Below are positions 1 to 6,579 of a DNA stretch of 7,158 bases, in pieces. This DNA comes from Alphaproteobacteria bacterium. Its GTDB lineage: Bacteria > Pseudomonadota > Alphaproteobacteria > Rhizobiales > Aestuariivirgaceae. The translations under genes were made by a program, and so were the position numbers. The notes beneath the pieces are model-generated. The model was not told the origin of the DNA. It saw only the letters and a list, made by a program, of their open reading frames with translations, and searched no databases. The stretch covers positions 1 to 7,158 of the forward strand of contig VAZZ01000544.1 of the NCBI GenBank assembly GCA_005884715.1, given 5' to 3'. Numbering within the stretch: the stretch's first letter is position 1; each line of letters begins with the position of its first letter.

Positions 1-48
1 AATGAAGAGCCGGTGATGGCGGGCCAGCCTCTAGCGGAAATTGGCTGA
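1..48 (+). CDS. accB: C-terminal end of a biotin carboxyl carrier protein (partial, 5' end outside window)
   Basis: Frame 1 is open from the first base and reads NEEPVMAGQPLAEIG before a TGA at 46-48. This resembles the last strand of a biotinyl domain, where carrier proteins typically end in a pattern like 'NGxPVxxGQPLxxI'. The biotinylated lysine motif would lie about 35 residues further upstream, outside the window, so it cannot be checked. The next gene on the same strand is a biotin carboxylase, the usual partner of this carrier, and that supports the call. The role would be to carry carboxybiotin from the carboxylase to the carboxyltransferase. Only 15 residues are visible, so another lipoyl/biotinyl-type domain is possible. 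Confidence 0.62.
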   Translation, partial: NEEPVMAGQPLAEIG

Positions 49-93
49 TGCGACTTAAATTTCGGAGAACGAAACTCGGAGCGGCCAAACTTT

Positions 94-297
94 CCCCTTC
101 TCCCGCCTGCGGGTGAAGGTGGCCGACAGGCCGGAGGGTGTTGGGCAACAAGCCACGGACTCTCTCCTGGGTTACGGCGAGCAATGAGCAATGCCCGACA
201 GCAATATGCCGGCTCGGTGTTGCGCAGTACCAACGACGTCGCGAAGACACCCTCATCCGCCCTTCGGGCACCTTCTCCCGCAAGCGGGAGAAGGGGA
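94..297. repeat. Inverted doublet of REP-like palindromes (REPIN-like) between accB and accC
   Basis: Two copies of one palindromic unit face each other. The left copy (94-140) has a large hairpin, CTTCTCCCGC at 97-106 against GCGGGTGAAG at 109-118 with one mismatch, then a small hairpin GGCC-GACA-GGCC (121-132) and the end GAGGGTGT (134-141). The right copy (249-297) is the reverse: ACACCCTC (247-254), the small hairpin GCCC-TTC-GGGC (259-269), then a perfect 11-bp pair, 271-281 against 284-294. About 108 nt of unrecognised sequence lies between them. No convincing ORF is seen in 49-334. Such doublets are typically moved by RAYT (REP-associated) transposases and may fold into long hairpins in RNA. 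Confidence 0.8.
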
Positions 298-334
298 AAA
301 CCGGGTGTAGTTCGCGGAATTTTAGAGCTAGCCC

Positions 335-1699
335 ATGCTGAAATCCCTCCTCATCGCCAATCGCGGCGAGATCGCGGTGCGCATCATCAGGGCGGCGCGC
401 GAATTGGGGATCCGCACCATCCAGGCGCATAGCGCCGCTGATACTTCATCGCTCGCCGTCAGGATGGCGGATGAAGCCATCAATATCGGCCCGCCGCATG
501 CGGCGAAATCCTATCTCAATATTGCCGCCATCATCGATGCCGCGAAACAATCGGGCGCCGATGCCATACATCCGGGCTATGGCTTCCTCGCCGAGAATGC
601 CGCCTTCGCCGATGCAGTCGAAGCGGCGGGCATGATCTTTGTCGGCCCGAGCGGCGATGCGATCCGCATCATGGGCGACAAGGTCTCCGCCCGCATCGCC
701 GCCGAGAAGGCGGGTGTTCCGGTCGTGCCGGGGAGCGGCGGGCGCATCGAGGACTTAAGCGAAGCGGCAAAGGTCGCCGAATGCATCGGCTTTCCTATCA
801 TGATCAAGGCCGCGGCCGGGGGCGGCGGGCGTGGCATCCGCATCGCCAATACGGAAGCCGAATTCGAGCAGTTCCTGCCGCAGGCGCAGGCTGAAGCCCA
901 GGCGGCCTTTGGCGATGGCGGTCTTTATATAGAGAAGGTCATTGCCAAAGCCCGCCATATCGAAGTGCAGATTTTGGGCGACGGTGAGCGCGCCATCCAT
1001 TGTTTCGAACGCGAATGCTCTTTGCAGCGCCGCCGCCAGAAATTATGGGAAGAAGCCCCCTCGCCCGTCCTGCCGGAGAATATACGCACCAAACTCTGCG
1101 CTTCCGCCGTGGCGCTCGCCGAAGCGGTACACTATCGCGGTGCCGGCACCATCGAATATCTCTATGATGACGCCACACATGAATTCTATTTTATCGAGAT
1201 GAATACCCGCATCCAGGTCGAGCATCCGGTGACCGAATTCATCACCGGCCTCGATCTCATGCGCGAGATGATCCTGATCGCCGGTGGCGCGCGCTTGCGC
1301 CACAGCCAAAAGGACATCGCGCGCAAGGGTCACGCGATCGAGGTCCGCATCAATGCCGAGGATCCGGCCAAGAACTTCATGCCTTTTCCGGGCGTCGTCT
1401 GCGGCTTGCAGGTTCCAGGCGGACCCGGCACCCGCTTCGACACAATGCTCTATGACGGTTATCAGGTGCCGCCTTTCTATGACTCGCTGCTGGGCAAGCT
1501 CATCGTCTGGGACGACACCCGTGGAAACGCCATCAATCGCCTCAAGCGCGCCCTGAGGGAGCTCGAGATCGGCGGCCTCAAGACGACGAAGCCCTTGCAT
1601 CTGCTCCTCGCCGAGGATGAAGAGGTGCTTGAAGGCAAATTCCATACCCGCTGGCTCGAGCCCTGGCTCGAAGCCAATGCTGCAAGATTGGAAAGATGA
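335..1699 (+). CDS. accC: Biotin carboxylase subunit (AccC family, ATP-grasp)
   Basis: A 454-residue protein, close to the 449 of E. coli AccC. It carboxylates biotin on a carrier protein using ATP and bicarbonate. Order: N-terminal biotin carboxylase domain (NRGEIA at 9-14, HPGYGFLAEN at 79-88), central ATP-grasp domain (K116 in MGDKVSAR, K158 before the glycine-rich loop GGGGRG at 162-167, QRRRQK at 231-236), and C-terminal domain. The catalytic block EMNTRIQVEHPVTE starts at E288. R338 of RINAEDP falls at the E. coli residue number. All expected active-site residues are present, so it looks functional. The ATG at 335 gives the normal N-terminus, but its ribosome site is weak (AGAG at 324-327). 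It follows the carrier tail and precedes two carboxyltransferase-like genes, which suggests service to a urea/amide-type carboxylase rather than only to acetyl-CoA carboxylase. Confidence 0.95.
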   Translation: MLKSLLIANRGEIAVRIIRAARELGIRTIQAHSAADTSSLAVRMADEAINIGPPHAAKSYLNIAAIIDAAKQSGADAIHPGYGFLAENAAFADAVEAAGMIFVGPSGDAIRIMGDKVSARIAAEKAGVPVVPGSGGRIEDLSEAAKVAECIGFPIMIKAAAGGGGRGIRIANTEAEFEQFLPQAQAEAQAAFGDGGLYIEKVIAKARHIEVQILGDGERAIHCFERECSLQRRRQKLWEEAPSPVLPENIRTKLCASAVALAEAVHYRGAGTIEYLYDDATHEFYFIEMNTRIQVEHPVTEFITGLDLMREMILIAGGARLRHSQKDIARKGHAIEVRINAEDPAKNFMPFPGVVCGLQVPGGPGTRFDTMLYDGYQVPPFYDSLLGKLIVWDDTRGNAINRLKRALRELEIGGLKTTKPLHLLLAEDEEVLEGKFHTRWLEPWLEANAARLER

Positions 1700-1743
1700 G
1701 GCGATGACGAACGTACCAATGGAGCGTTTGCATTCCCCTTCAT

Positions 1744-1847
1744 CCGTCATCCCGGCGAAAGCCGGGATCCATTCAATAAGCGCAATCCAGGCGGCGCTGC
1801 TCGTTTGGAAGGAATTTAGGGGATCCCGGCTTGCGCCGGGATGACGG
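1744..1847. repeat. Inverted doublet of GTCATCCCGGC-type palindromes between accC and the KipI-like gene
   Basis: The 27-nt arms 1744-1770 and 1821-1847 are reverse complements with one mismatch and are separated by 50 nt. Each arm is itself a hairpin: ATCCCGGC-GAAA-GCCGGGAT at 1749-1768 and ATCCCGGC-TTGC-GCCGGGAT at 1823-1842, both with perfect 8-bp stems. Either two small hairpins or one long stem could form. This is a different family from the REP-like units at 94-297 and 3825-3986. It resembles a dispersed intergenic repeat I recall from many proteobacterial genomes. It fills most of the 210-nt spacer (1700-1909). There is no U-run after the stems, so it is not a classical terminator. Confidence 0.85.
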
Positions 1848-1893
1848 AAAATGGGTTGGCGACAAGGACGCGCGAAAAGAAGCAAGTCAGTGA

Positions 1894-1899
1894 GGGAGG
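1894..1899 (+). promoter_or_regulatory. Shine-Dalgarno site fixing the KipI-like start
   Basis: GGGAGG lies 10 nt before the ATG at 1910. The reading frame is open further upstream, to 1841, but that extension would translate the right arm of the palindrome doublet and lacks family similarity. The strong site therefore selects the ATG at 1910. Confidence 0.75.
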
Positions 1900-1909
1900 T
1901 GGCGCTTCG

Positions 1910-2785
1910 ATGAAGACCCGATATTCCTATGGTGGCGATGAGCATATTTTCGTCGAGATCGACGAGGAGATGTCGCTCGAGGCCTTCTTCAAATCATTGT
2001 TCATCAGCAATGCCGTGAAGGACGCGAAGATCAAGGGCGTCAGCGAGATCTGTCCGGCCAATGCCTCGATGCAGATCAAGTACGATCCCGATGTGATCAA
2101 GCCTTCGGACATGCTGGCCGAACTGAAGAAGCTCGAAACAGTCGCCGACAAGGCCGAGCACGTCCTCAAGACGCGGATCATCGAGGTCCCCGTTTATTAC
2201 AACGATCCCTGGACGCGTGAGACGCTGATGCGTTTCCGCGAGCGCCACCAGGATCCCAAAAGCACCGACATCGAATATGCCGCGCGCATCAACAATCTCG
2301 ACGGCGCGCAAGGTTTCATCAAGGCGCATTCGGGATCCCCCTGGTTCGTCTCCATGGTGGGCTTTGTTGCGGGCCTGCCCTTCCTCTATCAGATGGTCGA
2401 ACGAAAGCGGCAGATCGAGGCGCCGAAATATCTGCGCCCGCGCACCGACACGCCGAGGCTCACCGTCGGCCATGGCGGCTGCTTCGGCTGCATCTATTCG
2501 GTGAGAGGCGCCGGCGGCTACCAAATGTTCGGCATCACGCCGATGCCGATCTATGACCCCAACCAGAAGATCAGCTATCTGCGCGATTTCATGTGCCTGT
2601 TCAAACCGGGCGACATCGTCAAATGGAAGCCAATCGACCGCACCCAATATGACGCAACGGTGGCCGATGTCGATTCTGGCAAGTTCACGCCCCTCATGAA
2701 GAACGTCACCTTCTCGCTGGCCGACTTCCACAAGGACATCGATGCCTGCAACCGCAAGCTCAATGAGGTGCTCCATGGCCATTAA
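1910..2785 (+). CDS. KipI/PxpB-like (AHS1) carboxyltransferase subunit, urea-carboxylase type
   Basis: A 291-residue protein, longer than typical KipI/PxpB (about 220-240). The AHS1 fold is recognisable from VGFVAGLPFLYQM (150-162), APKYLRPRTDTPR (171-183), TVGHGGCFGCIYSV (185-198) and GAGGYQMFGIT (200-210), then FKPGDIVKW (231-239). In true KipI/PxpB the matching stretch reads roughly 'PxGSVAIAGxQTGIYPxxSPGGWxxIGRT'. Here the KY-R--TP-TVG-GG---IY---G-GGYQ--G-T pattern, and the preceding IEYAARINNLDG (121-132), agree better with the carboxyltransferase half of urea carboxylase as I remember it. The inferred role is half of a carboxyltransferase taking CO2 from carboxybiotin. It overlaps the next gene by 11 nt, implying translational coupling and a complex with it. 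Automated annotation may call it 5-oxoprolinase subunit B or allophanate hydrolase subunit 1. The family is secure; the substrate is unknown. Confidence 0.88.
   Translation: MKTRYSYGGDEHIFVEIDEEMSLEAFFKSLFISNAVKDAKIKGVSEICPANASMQIKYDPDVIKPSDMLAELKKLETVADKAEHVLKTRIIEVPVYYNDPWTRETLMRFRERHQDPKSTDIEYAARINNLDGAQGFIKAHSGSPWFVSMVGFVAGLPFLYQMVERKRQIEAPKYLRPRTDTPRLTVGHGGCFGCIYSVRGAGGYQMFGITPMPIYDPNQKISYLRDFMCLFKPGDIVKWKPIDRTQYDATVADVDSGKFTPLMKNVTFSLADFHKDIDACNRKLNEVLHGH
2765..2768 (+). promoter_or_regulatory. Shine-Dalgarno site of the KipA-like gene, inside the KipI-like gene
   Basis: GAGG lies 6 nt before the ATG at 2775 and within the last codons of the preceding gene. An in-frame ATG at 2742 is possible, but the KipA family begins at the MAIKVLKPGL sequence that starts at 2775, so the downstream start is preferred. 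Confidence 0.65.
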
Positions 2786-3746
2786 GGTATTGAAACCCGG
2801 CCTTGCCACCACGGTCCAGGATCTGGGCCGGCCCGGCTATTACCATATCGGCATCCCGCTCTCGGGCGGCATGGACAGGCTCGCGACCCGGGCCGCCAAT
2901 ATGCTGGTCGGCAATGATGAGGGTGCCGCTTTGCTCGAGGCCGTCTTCATGGGCCCCGAGCTCGAATTCACCTCCGATGCGACCGTTGCCGTCACTGGTG
3001 CTGAACTGCCGCCCAAGGTCGATGGCGCCGCACGCGAAGGCTGGACATCCTTCACGGTGAAGAAGGGACAGATCATCTCCTTCGACTTCCTGAAGAAGGG
3101 GGCCCGTGCCTACATTGCTGTCTCTGGCGGCATCGATGTCCCGGTCGTTCTCGGCTCACGCTCGACTTACGCATTGGGAGCACTTGGCGGTTTCAAGGGC
3201 CGCAAGCTCGAAGCCGGCGATGAACTGCCGGTCGGCCGTGGCAAGAGCGTCAAGGACGGCCGCACGATCCCCGCCAATCTCAGGCGCGTGAACGGCAATC
3301 CGGCCGAATTGCGCATGGTGCCGGGGCTCTACTGGCATCGCATTACCGAGGCGGCGGGCAAGCATTTCTTCGAGGATACCTGGAAGGTGGCGCCGGAAGC
3401 CGACCGCATCGGCTATCGCTTCAAGGGCGGCCGCCCGCTTGAATTCGTGCCGCGCACCCCGCCTTTCGGCGCCGGCTCCGATCCTTCCAACATCGTCGAT
3501 GCTTGCTACCCTTACGGCTCGATCCAGGTGCCGGGCGGCACCGAACCGATCGTGCTGCATCGCGATGCGGTGTCGGGCGGCGGCTATTTCATGGTCGGCA
3601 CGGTGATCTCGGCCGATATGGACCTGATCGGGCAATTGCAGCCGCATACACAGGCAAAATTCGTGAGCATCGATCTCGAAGAGGCTCTCAAGGCGCGCAC
3701 TGAGCGCGAGACACATCTTCACAAGGTCAGGGATTCAGTGTCCTGA
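2775..3746 (+). CDS. KipA/PxpC-like (AHS2) biotin-dependent carboxyltransferase family protein
   Basis: A 323-residue protein with the full AHS2/KipA pattern: VLKPGLATTVQDLGRPGYY (5-23), the SGGMD turn (30-34), GNDEGAALLEAVFMGP (46-61), AYIAVSGGIDVPVVLGSRST (112-131), ALGALGGFKGR (133-143) and a C-terminal IQVPGGTEPIVLHRD (250-264). In 5-oxoprolinase (PxpABC), KipA partners KipI and the LamB-type PxpA. In urea carboxylase, AHS2 and AHS1 form the carboxyltransferase domain. Here the gene overlaps the AHS1 gene by 11 nt and sits with biotin carboxylase and carrier genes, and no PxpA is visible, so the carboxylase role is favoured (inference). It is presumably cytoplasmic, with no signal peptide or membrane segment. 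The coding sequence looks intact. The last 20 residues are charged and poorly conserved. Confidence 0.9.
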   Translation: MAIKVLKPGLATTVQDLGRPGYYHIGIPLSGGMDRLATRAANMLVGNDEGAALLEAVFMGPELEFTSDATVAVTGAELPPKVDGAAREGWTSFTVKKGQIISFDFLKKGARAYIAVSGGIDVPVVLGSRSTYALGALGGFKGRKLEAGDELPVGRGKSVKDGRTIPANLRRVNGNPAELRMVPGLYWHRITEAAGKHFFEDTWKVAPEADRIGYRFKGGRPLEFVPRTPPFGAGSDPSNIVDACYPYGSIQVPGGTEPIVLHRDAVSGGGYFMVGTVISADMDLIGQLQPHTQAKFVSIDLEEALKARTERETHLHKVRDSVS

Positions 3747-3824
3747 TCAGGCGTCGAAGCAAAGCTATTGCATATGGACTTCATGGGCGGGAAATTGATG
3801 CAATCGGCTGGACCTCTGCAGTTT

Positions 3825-3986
3825 TCCCCCCTCTCCCGTTGCGAAGCAATGGGAGAGGGTGCCCGAAGGGCGGGTGAGGGCTCTTTGTCTCAGCACGGAA
3901 AGCTCGTTGAGAGATGGCAGATTGCGCGAAAGAGCCCTCATCCGGCCTCCGGCCACCTTCTCCCACGCTGCGCGCGGGAGAAGGGG
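3825..3986. repeat. Second inverted doublet of REP-like palindromes, between convergent genes
   Basis: This is the same family as the doublet at 94-297. The left unit has a strong hairpin at 3829-3859: CCCTCTCCC against GGGAGAGGG, continued inward by a G-T wobble and four pairs around a GAA loop. It is followed by GCCC-GAA-GGGC (3861-3871). The right unit has GGCC-TCC-GGCC (3944-3954) and CCTTCTCCC (3956-3964) against GGGAGAAGG (3976-3984). The two units are joined by a perfect 11-bp inverted pair, GAGGGCTCTTT (3876-3886) and AAAGAGCCCTC (3929-3939). The element fills most of the 264-nt gap between the KipA-like stop and the araC stop. It may limit read-through in both directions, but neither strand shows the U-run of an intrinsic terminator. 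Confidence 0.8.
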
Positions 3987-4010
3987 AATGATGGAGAGTG
4001 CTTCGCCCTG

Positions 4011-4979
4011 CTAGGCGTCGAGGCGCTCCTTCCTGCGGGCCTCGTCGCGATATTCTTTGGGCGACACACCGAAATGAGCCTTGAACACGCGCGAGAACTG
4101 AGCCTGGTCGCCAAAGCCCCAGTGGTAAGCGATCTCGCCGACGCTTTGCGTGATGCTGCGGTCGGCGAGCGCGGCGCGGCAGGCATCGAGGCGCTGGTCG
4201 CGGATCCAGGCGCCGAGCGTCTGGTTGGTGTCGCGGAACAGCTCATGCAGATAGCGGATCGATATGCCGCAATTGCGCGCGATCATATCGGGATCGAGCG
4301 CCGGGTTGCGCAGGTTCTTGCGCACGAAGCTTTCGATGCGGGTCAGATGCGCCCCTCGCATGGTCGAGCTGCCAGAAGTGAGCGTGCGGTCATCCGCCTT
4401 GAGCGCCAGCACCAGGAGATCGATGAGCTGTTGCCCGATCATGGCGCGCATTTCGGCACTCATCTCATCGAACCGGTCCGGGATGAGATGCAGCATGTCG
4501 GCGAAGAAGCCGCCCGCACCATTGGCGGCATCGAATTGCAGCGAGCAGAAGCGGTCGGGCCCGCGGATGCGTCCCGACAGCGCCTTGGCCTCGACCTTCA
4601 TGACCCACAGATCGGCCGCCTCGTCATGGCTGAACTCGTAAGGCTCGTGGCTCCTCTCGAGGATGAAGCTGCCCGGCGCGCAATGCACATCCTTGCCGCA
4701 TTGCGAGAAGAAGATCTCGGTGCGCGCCGGCACCGTCACCAGGAAATGCTCGTCGCGCTCGGCGCGGAAATGATGCGGCAGGCGGCGATAGCGCAGGGCT
4801 TGCGAGGTGAGGCGCGACAGCGAGACGCCGCCCAGATGCCAGTCGGTGATCTCGCCCGAAAAGCGGTCGGGCTCGCGGAAGCTGAGATCGAGCGGGAAAT
4901 AGGCCTTGGCGATCGTCTCGTGCCAGTGCCGGCTGCGCTCGGCGGGCGCCATGCTGTTGGTCGAAATACGCGTTTTCAT
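4011..4979 (-). CDS. AraC-family transcriptional regulator
   Basis: A 322-residue protein. The N-terminal 200 residues look like the AraC-binding-like sensor domain found in FeaR/NitR-type regulators, including RHWHETIAKAYFPLDLSF (17-34) and the APGSFILERSHEPYEF stretch (101-116). The C-terminal third is a canonical double helix-turn-helix: the first around 229-251 (DPDMIARNCGISIRYLHELF), the second around 278-302, with the family signature running from AYHWGFGD (284-291) through FSRVFKAHFGVSPKEYR (295-311). The start is supported by GGAG (4986-4989, minus strand) 6 nt before the ATG. It is transcribed divergently from hyuB with 242 nt between the start codons, so it most likely controls hyuB/hyuA in response to the pathway substrate (inference). 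A 12-bp palindrome over its own ribosome site could allow autoregulation. The ligand is unknown. Confidence 0.93.
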   Translation of the reverse strand: MKTRISTNSMAPAERSRHWHETIAKAYFPLDLSFREPDRFSGEITDWHLGGVSLSRLTSQALRYRRLPHHFRAERDEHFLVTVPARTEIFFSQCGKDVHCAPGSFILERSHEPYEFSHDEAADLWVMKVEAKALSGRIRGPDRFCSLQFDAANGAGGFFADMLHLIPDRFDEMSAEMRAMIGQQLIDLLVLALKADDRTLTSGSSTMRGAHLTRIESFVRKNLRNPALDPDMIARNCGISIRYLHELFRDTNQTLGAWIRDQRLDACRAALADRSITQSVGEIAYHWGFGDQAQFSRVFKAHFGVSPKEYRDEARRKERLDA

Positions 4980-5221
4980 GAGACACTCCGCATGCGGAAA
5001 ATGTTACGGCGGCGGAGCCTTGGGCGCAATGAAAACTGGTGTCAATGCGCGGTAAATCAAATAGGGGTTCACCCGCTGCAAAGACTTGGATGTAGATCGG
5101 GCCTAAGGCTCTTTCCCAGCAATGGTGCGAAAGACGCCATGCCGAGGGAGGGAAAGCGGCCGCTCATCAGCGGCGGGACTATTTTTGCTTTCGGCATGGT
5201 TCAGCGACAAGCGAGGGCCAT
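4980..5221. promoter_or_regulatory. Divergent araC-hyuB control region with inverted repeats
   Basis: This 242-nt region contains no credible gene and must hold the promoters of both divergent genes. I could not assign -35/-10 boxes with confidence. It contains a perfect 12-bp palindrome TCCGCATGCGGA (4987-4998), an imperfect inverted pair GCGCAATG/CAATGCGC (5024-5031 and 5043-5050, one mismatch; CAATG is also repeated directly 16 nt apart), and a larger paired structure at 5137-5199. AraC-type regulators usually bind direct repeats near promoters, so the CAATG pair is the better binding-site candidate. None of these is proven. Confidence 0.5.
5137..5199 (+). promoter_or_regulatory. Nested inverted repeat in the hyuB leader
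   Basis: The perfect 9-bp arms CCATGCCGA (5137-5145) and TCGGCATGG (5191-5199) enclose a second hairpin, GCCGCT-CATC-AGCGGC (5159-5174). In RNA the outer stem could extend inward by two G-U pairs and a G-C. The outer arm ends 13 nt before the hyuB ribosome site GAGGG (5213-5217) and 22 nt before the ATG at 5222. It could be an operator in DNA or a structured leader in RNA. It matches no riboswitch class that I recognise. Confidence 0.45.
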
Positions 5222-6579
5222 ATGAAAGCGAAACGCAAAGCCAAAGTCGATCCGATCACCCTTTCCGTCGTGCGCGGCGTGCTGGAAACGACGCAGCGCG
5301 AAATGACCCTGACGCTGGAAAAGACCGCCCGTTCGTCGGTCTTCAACCTCGCGCATGATTATTCGACCGCCCTGTTCAACGCCAAGCCGGAAATGATCCT
5401 ACAGGGCCAGGATATCCCGATCCATCTAGGCTCGCTCATCCCGGCCATGAAGGCGGTCGCCCGCTATTTCGGCGATGACATCCATGAAGGCGACCTCATC
5501 CTCCATAATGATCCGGCCTTCGGCGGCAGCCACGCCATCGATACCTGCATGTACAAGCCGGTCTTCCACAAGGGCAAGCTCGCTTACTGGACGGTGTGCA
5601 AGGGCCATCTGACCGATATCGGCGGACCGGTGCCCGCCGGCTACAATCCCAATGCCAAGGAAATCTACGCCGAATGCCTGCGCATCCCGCCGGTGAAGAT
5701 CTGGGACAAGGGCAAGCCGCGCCATGATGTCTTGAACATGATCCTCACCAATATGCGGGCAAGGCGCGACCAGGAAGGCGATTTCAACGCGCTCATCGGC
5801 GCCTGCCAGGTGGGCGAACGCAATCTCCTCGCGATGGTGGACAAATATGGCGCGCCAACCGTCGATGCCTGCATCGATGAATTGCTCGCCATGGCCGACC
5901 GCCATATGCGCTCGCTAATCAAGTCGGTGCCGGACGGCACCTATAGCGGCACGGCCATTCTGGAGGATGCCGGGCACGGTCTCGGCGATTTCGAGATCAC
6001 CGCGACAGTGACGATCAAAGGCGACACGTGCCACATCGCGATTCTGAGCCCGCCGCAGGTGCCCTATTTCATCAATTCCTATGAGGGCAATTCGCATTCG
6101 GGCGTCTATCTGGGGCTCATGATGTTCGCGGCCTTGCCGCCGCCCTATAAAGAAGGTCTCTATCGCTGCGTGACGATCGACTTCGGACCGAAGGGCACTC
6201 TGTGCAGTGCCGCGGAGCCGGCACCCCATATGAACTGCACGACGACGCTTATGGAGACGCTGACCGATGAGGTCAGGCTTGCTTTCCAGAAGGCGATGCC
6301 TTCCAAGGTCGCCGCCTCCTGGGGCCATGCCAACGGCCTCAATATTGCCGGGCGCGATGGGCGCAGCGGCGAGGAATTCGTGACCATGGTGCTCGCCACC
6401 ATCATTTCAGGCGGCGGCGCTACGCCGCAGCAGGATGGCTGGCATGCGGTCGGCCCCGAATGCTGCTTCGGGGCGCTGACCTCGGGCGATGTCGAACTCT
6501 TGGAATATTCCTATCCCATCATCATCCACCGCTATTCGCTGATGACTGACTCCGGCGGGGCCGGAAAATATCGCGGCGG

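Noticed and set aside
94..297. CRISPR-like array in the repeat-bearing spacers
   Set aside because: There are only two units per site, in opposite orientation, with internal palindromes. No regular direct repeats and spacers.
138..432. Small plus-strand frames starting at 138 and 184 before accC
   Set aside because: They cross the REP-like units and the accC start, with no family similarity. They are products of palindromic repeat sequence.
1841..1909. Upstream extension of the KipI-like gene to 1841
   Set aside because: The extra codons come from the repeat arm, and a strong ribosome site points to the ATG at 1910.
1043..1945. A 300-codon minus-strand frame opposite accC
   Set aside because: It is antisense to a well-conserved biotin carboxylase and passes through the palindrome doublet. 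No family resemblance.
2742..2774. Upstream extension of the KipA-like gene to an ATG at 2742
   Set aside because: The family N-terminus begins at 2775 behind its own GAGG site, and the extra residues are only the out-of-frame end of the preceding gene.
1994..2812. A 272-codon minus-strand frame opposite the KipI-like gene
   Set aside because: It is a mirror of codon usage in the real gene, with no domain or ribosome site.
3767..3804. ATTGCAT/ATGCAAT inverted pair after the KipA-like stop
   Set aside because: Only 7 bp with a 24-nt loop, within chance expectation.
3829..3859. Strong hairpin after the KipA-like gene as an intrinsic terminator
   Set aside because: It lacks a following U-run on either strand and is part of a repeat unit. 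A terminator role is possible but not supported as such.
5085..5115. Possible promoter with TTGGAT as -35 upstream of hyuB
   Set aside because: No acceptable -10 box at the right distance, so it was not annotated.
3768..5225. A 485-codon open frame on the plus strand (TTG start) across the araC region
   Set aside because: It begins inside the REP-like doublet, runs antisense to a clear AraC-family gene, has low-complexity Arg/Ala/Glu-rich sequence and no recognisable domain. It is a GC-rich shadow frame.
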